DNA from: PNKC01 sp039917655
GTDB lineage: Bacteria; Chloroflexota; Dehalococcoidia; Tepidiformales; Tepidiformaceae
DNA length: 6,981 nucleotides
Direction of reading: 5' to 3'
Assembly (NCBI GenBank): GCA_039917655.1
Contig: JBDSJC010000195.1
Coordinates: 1-6,981, forward strand
The position numbers and the translations under genes were made by a program. The notes below the pieces were generated by a model, which saw nothing but the letters and a program-made list of their open reading frames with translations, was not told the origin of the DNA and ran no database searches. This document shows positions 1 through 5,815 of this stretch, in pieces; position 1 is the first letter of the stretch, and every line of letters begins with the position of its first letter.

Positions 1-1742
1 CTCACGCTGGTGACGGTGGGTATGCAGCCCGCTGTACCGGTGTAGGTGAAGTCATCAGCAGTTGTGTTCGGGCTGGAGCCGGCCAGTGTGGTGACAATGA
101 CATCCGTCAGACCCGCGCAGTGCGCCGGGCTGACGGCGGTTATGCTGGTGGGGCTGTTGTAGGTGAAGATGGCTAGCGTCCCGCCAAACGCCACGGTCAT
201 ACCGGTGGGCGTGAAGCCCGTGCCCGTGATGACGATGCCGACCGTCCCGCCGGTGGTCGGCCCCGTGGTAATTGAAAGACCCGTGACGGTCGGTCCGCCA
301 ACATACGCATAGTCGTTGGAGGTACCGACTGTGCTACTGTCACCCACCGGGGTGCGCACGACGACCTCGACCGTTTGGGCGCCGACAGTGGATGAGAATG
401 GTACAACCACGGTCAGGGATGAGCCGTTGTCGGCGATGGTCGTGGGTGGAACGCCCGGACTTGTCCCGAAGAACACGAAGCTCGCGCTGTTAAAGTTCGC
501 GCCGCTAATCGTGATCGTGTTTGTGCCGCCGATCGGACCAAACGAGGGACTGAGGGAAGTAATCGCCGGCAGGCTGGTATCGGTGATGAACAGGGTGGCC
601 TGCGCGGGCGAGCCCAACGTGGCGCCGCCAGTGGGGAGGGTCAGGTTGAGGATAACCGTCTCAGTGGGTTCTGCGGCCCCGTCTGCGACGATCGGGATCG
701 AGCAGTTCTTGGAAGCACCGTCGCCGCCCGCCCACGTCAAGACCTGCACAACAGCGGTGTAGTCCGCGGGCGTTACAGCGCTGCTGCCCGAGATTTGGGT
801 AGAGCAGGTGGCCGTGACGCCGCCGCTCGTCCCGCCCGTCCTTGTGACGCTTACGAGCGCGTTGCCGCCGCTCACACCCTCGCTGACCGTGTAGGTGGCC
901 TGGGAGAACTGGATGGTGCCACCGCTCGCGACGGAGTCATCGTTGAGGATCGTGATGGTTGCTGTGGAGGATCCCGCAATGACCGCGCCAGACGGAGCTG
1001 TCAGCGTAATGGTGATCGTCTCGTCGGCTTCCACTGTGGTATCACCGAAGATGGTCACCGTCCCCGATTGGCTACCGCCGGCCGTCCAGTTGAGCGTGCC
1101 AGTCGCCGGGCTGACAAAGTCCACATTTGCAGTGGCGGGGCTGACGCCGCCTGACGTAGCTGTCCACGTCACTGACGCGGCCACCGTCACATCGCCGGTA
1201 CGCGTCACCGTGAACGTCGCTGGCGTCGGCCCGGAGTTGCCTTCGAGCACAGGGAAGTTGACCCCTGAGAACTGTAGCTGGGACGGGTCGTCATCGTTGT
1301 TCGTTACAGAGACATCGGGAGGGTTGATCGCGTTGTAGCCAGCGTCGCCGCCTGTTACGGGGCCGGTGACGATGGAGTACACGACGTTGCCATCATCCAC
1401 CAAGTCATTCACCCCCGTAACCGTCACGAGCTGCGCTACGTTCCAGTTGCCAGTAGTAAAGAGTAAGGATGCTGGCGAGACGGTCCCCTCCGCCGTGTTG
1501 CTGGAACTCAACGCAATGGTTACGGACGCGGTAGGCACGTCGTTGAGTACCACGGTGAACGTGGCGGTCCCGCCCGCTTCCGTGGTTACGAGGCCAGACG
1601 TTGGCGTCACCGTAATTCCGGCCACCGCCAGCGCGGGCGTGGCCCCGCCCGCGAGCATCAGCCCGGCGGTGGCGATGACCACCGCGAAGAGCGCCAACAG
1701 GCGCGTGCCCGTCCGGGTGAGTAGCCCGTTGTGATTTGGCAT
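1..1742 (-). CDS. Secreted Calx-beta/TIG repeat protein, adhesin-like (C-terminus beyond window)
   Basis: Reading the minus strand from an ATG whose first base is 1742 gives 580 uninterrupted codons to the window edge, so this is the N-terminal part of a larger protein. Residues 1-39 look like a signal peptide: Arg10 and Arg14, a hydrophobic run at about 15-32, and an Ala-Leu-Ala site at 37-39. Next come three Calx-beta-type beta-sandwiches at about 42-151, 155-269 and 276-390, each with an acidic turn (NDLVDDG, VEADET, AEPTET) of the sort that binds calcium in this family. Two TIG/IPT Ig-like domains follow at about 391-482 and 483-572, and a third begins at IPTVTSV. A GGAGGA Shine-Dalgarno lies 7 bases before the start, which fixes it. 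An exported, surface-attached or released structural or adhesive role is inferred; no enzymatic domain is visible. The coding sequence looks less GC-extreme than the genes to its right. Confidence 0.88.
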   Translation of the reverse strand, partial: MPNHNGLLTRTGTRLLALFAVVIATAGLMLAGGATPALAVAGITVTPTSGLVTTEAGGTATFTVVLNDVPTASVTIALSSSNTAEGTVSPASLLFTTGNWNVAQLVTVTGVNDLVDDGNVVYSIVTGPVTGGDAGYNAINPPDVSVTNNDDDPSQLQFSGVNFPVLEGNSGPTPATFTVTRTGDVTVAASVTWTATSGGVSPATANVDFVSPATGTLNWTAGGSQSGTVTIFGDTTVEADETITITLTAPSGAVIAGSSTATITILNDDSVASGGTIQFSQATYTVSEGVSGGNALVSVTRTGGTSGGVTATCSTQISGSSAVTPADYTAVVQVLTWAGGDGASKNCSIPIVADGAAEPTETVILNLTLPTGGATLGSPAQATLFITDTSLPAITSLSPSFGPIGGTNTITISGANFNSASFVFFGTSPGVPPTTIADNGSSLTVVVPFSSTVGAQTVEVVVRTPVGDSSTVGTSNDYAYVGGPTVTGLSITTGPTTGGTVGIVITGTGFTPTGMTVAFGGTLAIFTYNSPTSITAVSPAHCAGLTDVIVTTLAGSSPNTTADDFTYTGTAGCIPTVTSV

Positions 1743-1749
1743 GAGTGTG

Positions 1750-1755
1750 TCCTCC
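1750..1755 (-). promoter_or_regulatory. Shine-Dalgarno of the surface-protein gene
   Basis: GGAGGA on the minus strand with a 7-base spacer to the ATG at 1742. It is a near-consensus ribosome binding site, the strongest in the window, and it decides the start of the surface-protein gene. Confidence 0.8.
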
Positions 1756-1806
1756 GTCCCTTGGGGCCGGCGAACACGGGCGTCCGCAGTCGCCGGGTCG
1801 TTAGTC

Positions 1807-1814
1807 GCATTCTA
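1807..1814 (-). promoter_or_regulatory. Putative -10 element upstream of the surface-protein gene
   Basis: Minus-strand TAGAATGC contains TAGAAT, one mismatch from the TATAAT consensus, and lies 64 bases before the ATG at 1742 in an AT-richer pocket (about 1805-1880). A TTTACA at 1836-1841 resembles a -35 box, but its 21-base spacer is too long for a standard sigma-70 promoter. The same octamer precedes the crotonase gene. This is a guess from motif and position only. Confidence 0.3.
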
Positions 1815-2052
1815 ACTGCCCGCATGCTAGTCCTTTGTAAACCTGCACTCCAGTTTCTTATGTCTCCGTAAGCGTATTGGAGGCCATGGAGGGCCCGAAT
1901 CGGCGCGTTCTTTCCCGCTCGCGTACCATTCGCAGAGAGCCTTGAAGCTGGCCGCCCCCCGTTTTCGTCCCCAGGGTTTTCGTCGACATCGACCGTTCGC
2001 CGCCGGTTGCCGTGACCGTCTACCGAGTGAGTAAGATCTCCGGCGCGCGCGG

Positions 2053-2101
2053 CCCTCACCCCCGTCCCGTCTCCCGCCGCGGAGGGCGAGGGGAGAACTG
2101 C
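2053..2101. repeat. 49-base direct repeat, copy 1 (imperfect hairpin)
   Basis: The first 34 bases (2053-2086) are identical to 2188-2221, and the next 15 match at 13 positions, giving 47/49 identity at a 135-base period. The arm CCCGTCTCCC (2066-2075) faces GGGCGAGGGG (2084-2093), so the potential stem has two mismatches in this copy. It looks like a REP-type dispersed palindromic element. Origin and function are unknown. Confidence 0.75.
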
Positions 2102-2187
2102 TGTGGAGGTCTCAACCACCGCGAACTTATTTACGTTAGTGCTAGTGCTCGGTTGAGCAATGGAGCGATGTTTCGCCCGGCGGCGGA

Positions 2188-2236
2188 CCCTCACCCCCGT
2201 CCCGTCTCCCGCCGCGGAGGGAGACGGGAGAACTGC
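2188..2236. repeat. 49-base direct repeat, copy 2 (perfect hairpin)
   Basis: Second copy of the repeat at 2053. Here the arms are exactly complementary: 2200-2210 pairs with 2219-2229 (11 base pairs, arm core CCCGTCTCCC) around an 8-base GC-rich loop. It lies just downstream of the crotonase stop and could act as a transcript-end or mRNA-stabilising hairpin, but no T-tract follows on either strand, so it is not a canonical intrinsic terminator. Confidence 0.75.
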
Positions 2237-2277
2237 GGTTCGGCGCGCCAACGGGCGATTTCTTTCTTCCCGTAGTC

Positions 2278-3138
2278 TCAGCGGAAGGGCGGGGCTTCGT
2301 ACCAGGGGAACAGGTCCGGCAGTTCCTTGCTGACGCTCATCTGGAAGTTCGGGGCGCGCTTCTCCAGGAACGCCGCGACGCCCTCCTTCACGTCCGCCGA
2401 TTTGCCCATCTCCAGGATGCCGCGGCTGTCGGCCATGTGGCCCTTCATTGGGTGGTCGCCCGCAAGGCCCCGCCAGAGCATCTGGCGGCTGAGGGCGACG
2501 GACACCGCCGAGGTGTTGTCCACGATCTCTTTGGCGATCGCCCGCGCCGCCGGGAGGAGTTCCTCGTGAGGGTGGACGCTGCGCACCAGCCGCCCGGCGA
2601 GGGCCTCCTGGGCGTCGAACACGCGGCCTGAGTAGACCCACTCCAGGGCCTGGCTAATGCCCACGATTCGCGGCAGGAACCAGCCGCTGCAGGCCTCCAG
2701 CACGATCCCGCGGCGCGAAAAGACGAAGCCCATGCGCGCCTTGTCCGAGGCCAGGCGAATGTCCATGGCCAGCGTCATTGTTGCGCCCACGCCGACTGCC
2801 GGCCCGTTGATCGCGGCGATCACCGGCTTCTTCGAATCGAAGATGCGCAGGGTGAGCTGGCCGCCGCCGTCGCGGTAGTCAGCGATATCTGCCGGGCGTC
2901 CGCGGTTGCTGGCGTCAAATGTAGCCGGGCCGCCCGAGAGATCGGCGCCCGCGCAGAACCCCCGCCCGCGGCCGGTGACAATCACCACGCGAATGTTGTC
3001 GTCGGCGTCCGACCGCTCGAAGGCATCGATCATCTCGCGCTTCATCTGGTCCGTGAATGCGTTCAACTGTTCCGGGCGGTCCATCGTAATGGTGAGGACG
3101 CGGTCCTCCACGTCATAGCCGATCTGTCCGTACTCCAT
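2278..3138 (-). CDS. Crotonase-family protein (enoyl-CoA hydratase/isomerase superfamily)
   Basis: The protein has 286 residues, a usual length for a single-domain crotonase, which acts on acyl-CoA thioesters in the cytoplasm. Family landmarks are the early strand LTITMDRPEQLNAF (about 15-28), the oxyanion-hole segment FCAGADL (61-67), and the second oxyanion and helix segment INGPAVGVGATM (110-121). By alignment from memory with rat mitochondrial hydratase, the positions of catalytic Glu144 and Glu164 are Thr120 and Phe140, so simple hydratase activity is doubtful. Glu148, in RRGIVLEACSGWFLPRIVG, sits where the ECI2-type Delta3,Delta2-enoyl-CoA isomerases have their catalytic Glu (SPEGCSS), so isomerisation or another crotonase reaction is more likely. 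The ATG at 3138 is preceded by GGAGAG 4 bases upstream and begins where homology begins. It is divergent from the 3229 gene. The fold is secure; the substrate is unknown. Confidence 0.9.
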   Translation of the reverse strand: MEYGQIGYDVEDRVLTITMDRPEQLNAFTDQMKREMIDAFERSDADDNIRVVIVTGRGRGFCAGADLSGGPATFDASNRGRPADIADYRDGGGQLTLRIFDSKKPVIAAINGPAVGVGATMTLAMDIRLASDKARMGFVFSRRGIVLEACSGWFLPRIVGISQALEWVYSGRVFDAQEALAGRLVRSVHPHEELLPAARAIAKEIVDNTSAVSVALSRQMLWRGLAGDHPMKGHMADSRGILEMGKSADVKEGVAAFLEKRAPNFQMSVSKELPDLFPWYEAPPFR

Positions 3139-3142
3139 GCAA

Positions 3143-3148
3143 CTCTCC
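3143..3148 (-). promoter_or_regulatory. Shine-Dalgarno of the crotonase gene
   Basis: Minus-strand GGAGAG sits 4 bases before the ATG at 3138. It supports this start over the long upstream open frame, which runs antisense through the divergent gene. Confidence 0.6.
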
Positions 3149-3168
3149 GGGAACTGGTCTGGTGGGGG

Positions 3169-3176
3169 GCATTCTA
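3169..3176 (-). promoter_or_regulatory. Putative -10 element of the crotonase gene
   Basis: Minus-strand TAGAATGC, identical to the octamer before the surface-protein gene, lies 30 bases upstream of the crotonase ATG within the 90-base divergent gap. No convincing -35 hexamer stands 16-18 bases further upstream. Support is the recurrence of the octamer and its position only. Confidence 0.35.
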
Positions 3177-3228
3177 CGCAGGGCGCGGGAACGCGGCTTG
3201 CACCTGCCTCACGGACGGCGTCGAGACA

Positions 3229-3669
3229 GTGGGCCGCCGATCGGCCAAACTCGGCTGGATGCTGCTGATTGATATCGACCAGCTGCTCGCGGAGTTCTCG
3301 AAGGAGCTCGACTGCTTCGTCTTCACGCGCGACCACCTGCAGCCGGTGATGACCGAACTGGTGCGCGCCGTCGACCGGGCGCTGGCGGACTCCGGCGACG
3401 CGATCGCGGCGGGTGAAACGCGCCATCTGCGGTCCCGGTTCGCCGACCGGCTCTCTGGCGTCCAACCGCTGCTGGAGGAGTGGGCGCGAATCCGTGGCTC
3501 GCTGGCCTTGCTCGCGGAGCTCGAGCGCACGATGTCGCCCCCGCAGGTGGCGCGCTTTCAGTCGCTCCTCAGCCGGGACGCAACGATCGCCCCCGGCCGA
3601 GACGCGTTCGACAGCCTCCAGGACCACCTTCGCCGCCAACTGCTACGCTTCGAAGAGACCAACGGCTAG
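3229..3669 (+). CDS. Hypothetical helical protein, unrecognised family
   Basis: This is a 146-residue protein that I do not recognise. Composition and hydrophobic spacing suggest an almost entirely alpha-helical cytoplasmic protein. It is rich in Leu, Arg, Glu and Ala, with helices at about 12-30, 36-55, 61-100 and 103-142, and has no signal peptide or membrane segment. The only cysteine is near residue 29. Strong G/C preference at third codon positions supports real coding on this strand rather than the antisense frame. The GTG at 3229 has a weak GGACGG 10 bases upstream; an in-frame ATG at 3259 would give 136 residues and begin MLLIDIDQ, so the start is uncertain. It heads a plus-strand block, 27 bases before the small basic gene. 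A helical-bundle regulator or adaptor is possible, but no function can be assigned. Confidence 0.68.
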   Translation: MGRRSAKLGWMLLIDIDQLLAEFSKELDCFVFTRDHLQPVMTELVRAVDRALADSGDAIAAGETRHLRSRFADRLSGVQPLLEEWARIRGSLALLAELERTMSPPQVARFQSLLSRDATIAPGRDAFDSLQDHLRRQLLRFEETNG

Positions 3670-3696
3670 CGAAACCGCTGCCGCAGAGGGTGGGCC

Positions 3697-3834
3697 ATGG
3701 ACCGCTGGGAGCGGCGCGCCAGGAAGCTGGATGCCAAGCGCCAGAAGATGCACATCTCGGGCCGCGGCCTGCTGACTATTGTCGAAAAGGCGAGCAAGGC
3801 TCCGCGGCGCAAAAAGAAGCGCGGCTCCCGCTGA
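3697..3834 (+). CDS. Small basic protein, 45 residues
   Basis: The ATG at 3697 opens 45 codons ending at a TGA. The product begins MDRWERRARKLDAKRQKM and ends with a cluster of Arg and Lys (PRRKKKRGSR), so it is strongly positively charged, with a short central segment ISGRGLLTIVEKA. CAGAGGG lies 6 bases before the ATG as a plausible ribosome binding site. It sits 27 bases after the helical-protein gene and 43 bases before the DUF503 start, in the same direction. I have a general recollection of similar tiny proteins (W-x-R-R near the N-terminus, G-R-G/S-L in the middle) in Chloroflexota genomes, but cannot verify it. Charge and size would fit binding to RNA, the ribosome or DNA; this is inference. 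An automatic annotation could easily miss it. Confidence 0.62.
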   Translation: MDRWERRARKLDAKRQKMHISGRGLLTIVEKASKAPRRKKKRGSR

Positions 3835-3877
3835 GCGGGCGGCTGACTGCCGGGGCCAGGCAGCCTACGATCGTGCG

Positions 3878-4165
3878 GTGACGATCGCTGTGATCCGCCT
3901 GCGCCTGCGCCTCCCTTCGCGGACGCTGAAGGAGAAACGCGCGATCGTGAAATCGACCGTGGAGCGGCTGCGGACGCGCTTCAACGCGAGCGTTGCGGAG
4001 GTGGACGAACTGGACGACGTGGGGTTCGCCGTCATCGCCGCGGCTTGTCTTTCGAACGAGGGCGGCCATGCCGATTCACAGGCCCAGGCGATCGCCCGCG
4101 CGGTCGAAGAATGGCGGCTCGACGCCGAGGTGGTGGGGATCGAGATTGAGCTGATCCAGGCCTAG
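3878..4165 (+). CDS. DUF503 (YlxP-like) family protein
   Basis: The product has 95 residues, the normal size for DUF503, a family of small alpha/beta proteins often encoded near rbfA and infB in other bacteria, whose biochemical role is not established. The signature is clear: a first strand TIAVIRLRLRLP (2-13), then LKEKRAIVKS (17-26) and RFNASVAEVDELDD (34-47). The usual D-L-W-Q-R-A after the AEVD motif is missing; the sequence goes almost directly into the next strand (VGFAVIAAACLSN, 48-60), a local shortening of about four or five residues. The GTG at 3878 matches the family N-terminus exactly; a longer reading from a TTG at 3779 would overlap the small basic gene and adds residues not found in the family. 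The ribosome binding site is weak. No rbfA or infB is visible here. Confidence 0.85.
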   Translation: MTIAVIRLRLRLPSRTLKEKRAIVKSTVERLRTRFNASVAEVDELDDVGFAVIAAACLSNEGGHADSQAQAIARAVEEWRLDAEVVGIEIELIQA

Positions 4166-4167
4166 CA

Positions 4168-4208
4168 GCGCGGCGGCAGCGCCCGGTTGGTCTGCGGAAC
4201 CGCCGCGC
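4168..4208. repeat. GC-rich inverted repeat after the DUF503 gene
   Basis: GCGCGGCGG (4168-4176) is exactly complementary to CCGCCGCGC (4200-4208), giving a 9-base-pair stem with a 23-base loop, 3 bases after the DUF503 stop. No T-run follows, so it is at best a weak or factor-assisted terminator or an mRNA-end structure separating DUF503 from DUF2332. In GC-rich DNA such pairings can arise by chance. Confidence 0.35.
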
Positions 4209-4244
4209 CTTGCGGTTGGTAGCCGCGTCCTGTGAACTGAGCGG

Positions 4245-5318
4245 GTGACGGATTTCGAAGCACTCGCTGCCTCGTTTCGGCGGTTTGCCGAGGTGGAGGT
4301 GCCTTCGGGCGATTGCCCTCTCTACGAGACGCTGGCGCTGGTTGTCGCCGACGACCGGGATCTGCTCGAACTCGCGTCGCACCGGCAGGAGGGACAGCCG
4401 ATCGCGAACATGCTCTTTGGCGCGGTGCACTATCTGTTGGCGAAGTCGCCGGGCGAACTGCTGGCGACGCACTACCGCACGCTCACTCCGGGGCCGGAAG
4501 CTGGTGACCTGCGGAGTCTCTTTCGCGAGTTCTGCCTCTCGCGCGGCCCAAAGATCGTGCGAATCCTGGAGACGCGGATGGTGCAGACGAACGAAGTGCG
4601 CCGCTCGGCTTGTCTTCTGCCGGCGTTCGGCGAAATGGCGCAGCGCACGGGAAAGCCGCTCACGCTGATCGAAATTGGGCCGGCAGCGGGACTCAACCTG
4701 GTGTTCGACCGCTATGCGTACGACTACGGCCACGGACTAACGGCGGGCGCGCCCGGGTCGGCGGTGCAGGTCACCTCCGAGTCGCGGGGGGCGCTGCCGC
4801 CGGCTTCGCCCCTGCCCCGGGTGGCGGCGCGGCTCGGGATCGACCTCAACCCACTGGACGTGCGTGACGCCGACGACATGGACTGGCTGCGGGCGCTGGT
4901 CTGGCCGGACCATACGGACCGGATGGCTCTGCTGAACTCTGCCATCGAAGTCGCGCGGAAGGACCCGCCGACGCTGATCGGCGGGAACGTCTTCGAACTA
5001 CTGCCGGCGCTGATCGCCGGGGCGGATCCTCAGACGTCGGTCTGCGTGTTCGCGACGTTCGTCCTCAACCAGTTCAGCGAGGAGATGCGCGAGCGGCTGC
5101 GCCAGCTATTGGTGGCCTCGGCCGCAACCCGCGAGGTGGCGATCGTGGTAATGGGCTTCAGCGAGTTCGTTTCGATGAAGCGCGAGCTGCCTTTCGAGGG
5201 TTCGCTGTGGCTCGCGCAGTTGGGGCCAGCAGGCAAGCGCGCGACGCGGCTGGCAGGCTGCCATCATCACGGGCGCTGGATAGACTGGGAGCCAGAGGAG
5301 TTCGAACTGCAATGGTGA
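4245..5318 (+). CDS. DUF2332 family protein
   Basis: The 357-residue product matches DUF2332 throughout as I recall the family. It starts with a helical region containing CPLYETLALVVADD (24-37) and NMLFGAVHYLL (55-65). The conserved RMVQTNEVRRSACLLPAF (111-128) follows, then LIEIGPAAGLNLVFDRYAYDY (141-161) and GIDLNPLDVRDADDMDWLRALVWPD (198-222). A further strand and helix, VCVFATFVLNQFSEEMRERL (267-286), comes near the end. The IEIGPAAGLNL segment resembles the glycine-rich loop of Rossmann-type methyltransferases, so an S-adenosylmethionine-dependent reaction has been a natural guess; no substrate is known to me. It is soluble, with no signal peptide. The GTG at 4245 fits the family N-terminus, although the ribosome binding site is poor. 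Its last 7 bases overlap the start of the acetyltransferase gene (ATGGTGA), which implies co-expression. Confidence 0.88.
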   Translation: MTDFEALAASFRRFAEVEVPSGDCPLYETLALVVADDRDLLELASHRQEGQPIANMLFGAVHYLLAKSPGELLATHYRTLTPGPEAGDLRSLFREFCLSRGPKIVRILETRMVQTNEVRRSACLLPAFGEMAQRTGKPLTLIEIGPAAGLNLVFDRYAYDYGHGLTAGAPGSAVQVTSESRGALPPASPLPRVAARLGIDLNPLDVRDADDMDWLRALVWPDHTDRMALLNSAIEVARKDPPTLIGGNVFELLPALIAGADPQTSVCVFATFVLNQFSEEMRERLRQLLVASAATREVAIVVMGFSEFVSMKRELPFEGSLWLAQLGPAGKRATRLAGCHHHGRWIDWEPEEFELQW

Positions 5319-5809
5319 CGAATCCCAAAGGACGGCTGCGCGCGGCCGTGGAGTCCGATCTCGACACGATCATCGAGCTGATCCACGGCCTTGCCGAGTA
5401 CGAGCGTGAACCGCACGCGGTGCTCCTGGACCGCGAAGAGTTGGGCCGCCACCTGTTCGGCCCGCGCCCCTACGCCGAAGTTATCCTCGCCGAGACCGAA
5501 GACGGGGAGAGCGCCGGTTTCGCGCTCTTCTTTCACAACTTCAGCACCTGGGCGGGGAAGCCCGGCGTCTACCTGGAAGACCTCTTCGTGAGGCCGGCAC
5601 TGCGCGGGCACGGCTTCGGCAAGGCGCTCCTCGCTGAACTGGCGCGGCTCGCCGTGGAACGTGGTTGCGCCCGCCTCGAATGGTCGGTGCTCGATTGGAA
5701 CGAGCCGTCCATCCGCTTCTACAAGGCGCTCGGTGCCGTGGCGATGGATGATTGGACTGGCTACCGCGTGACCGGAGGGGCGCTCACGGGGCTGGCCGCC
5801 CGCGCCTGA
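5312..5809 (+). CDS. GNAT N-acetyltransferase, diamine (spermidine/spermine) acetyltransferase-like
   Basis: This 165-residue, single-domain GNAT is the usual size for the SSAT (diamine N-acetyltransferase) branch. Opening strand and helix: LRAAVESDLDTIIELIHGLAEYE (9-31). The SSAT-like YLEDLFVRPALRG (87-99) leads into the acetyl-CoA pyrophosphate loop RGHGFG (98-103). WSVLDWNEPSIRFYKALGA (124-142) places Tyr137 where SSAT enzymes have their general-acid tyrosine. Such enzymes transfer acetyl from acetyl-CoA to polyamines, amino acids or related primary amines in the cytoplasm; the real substrate here cannot be read from sequence. The ATG at 5312 lies inside the DUF2332 stop region (7-base overlap), with AGAGGAG ending 11 bases upstream. 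An earlier in-frame ATG or GTG would intrude far into DUF2332 and does not fit the family N-terminus. Confidence 0.9.
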   Translation: MVTNPKGRLRAAVESDLDTIIELIHGLAEYEREPHAVLLDREELGRHLFGPRPYAEVILAETEDGESAGFALFFHNFSTWAGKPGVYLEDLFVRPALRGHGFGKALLAELARLAVERGCARLEWSVLDWNEPSIRFYKALGAVAMDDWTGYRVTGGALTGLAARA

Positions 5810-5815
5810 CGCCGC

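Larger units (their letters stand above)
1743..2277. other. 535-base intergenic region between surface-protein and crotonase genes
   Basis: I see no convincing gene here. Going rightward it holds the surface-protein ribosome binding site and a possible promoter pocket (1750-1890), a stretch without recognised signals (1890-2052), the first 49-base repeat (2053-2101), an AT-richer spacer (2102-2187), and the second repeat copy (2188-2236) ending 41 bases from the crotonase stop. Within the spacer, CTCAACC (2111-2117) and GGTTGAG (2151-2157) form a 7-base inverted repeat, and TAGTGC is tandemly doubled at 2137-2148. The long minus-strand open frame crossing this gap runs antisense or out of frame through both flanking genes, so it is best read as a by-product of high GC. 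Confidence 0.7.

Noticed and set aside
316..1734. Several plus-strand open frames opposite the surface-protein gene
   Set aside because: They are complements of the low-complexity Thr/Val/Gly/Ser-rich repeats; the minus strand gives a continuous 580-codon reading with a signal peptide and known domains.
1836..1841. TTTACA as a -35 box paired with TAGAAT at 1809-1814
   Set aside because: The 21-base spacer is well outside the 16-18 base range expected for a housekeeping promoter.
2053..2236. CRISPR array
   Set aside because: Only two repeat copies with an 86-base gap, no further units and no cas genes; the features fit a REP-like palindrome better.
2012..2275. Plus-strand open frame across both 49-base repeats
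   Set aside because: Its sequence is mostly the repeat translated twice, with no ribosome binding site and no recognisable domain.
1658..2641. Long minus-strand open frame (327 codons) spanning the intergenic gap
   Set aside because: It is out of frame with the crotonase on one side and with the surface protein's signal peptide on the other, is Arg/Pro/Gly-rich without domain character, and reads the two repeats as the same peptide because 135 is a multiple of three. Open only because of high GC.
3139..3639. Upstream extension of the crotonase frame on the minus strand
   Set aside because: It would place some 167 non-homologous residues before a perfect crotonase N-terminus with its own ribosome binding site, and it is antisense to the 3229 gene.
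3779..3877. TTG-initiated extension of the DUF503 protein
   Set aside because: It overlaps the 45-codon basic gene and adds Arg-rich residues absent from the family; the GTG at 3878 fits the family start.
4032..4733. Minus-strand 233-codon frame opposite DUF2332
   Set aside because: Arg/Pro-rich antisense shadow of a well-supported gene.
5207..5311. Longer N-terminus for the acetyltransferase
   Set aside because: The extra 35 residues lie in the well-conserved end of DUF2332 read out of frame and do not resemble GNAT sequence.
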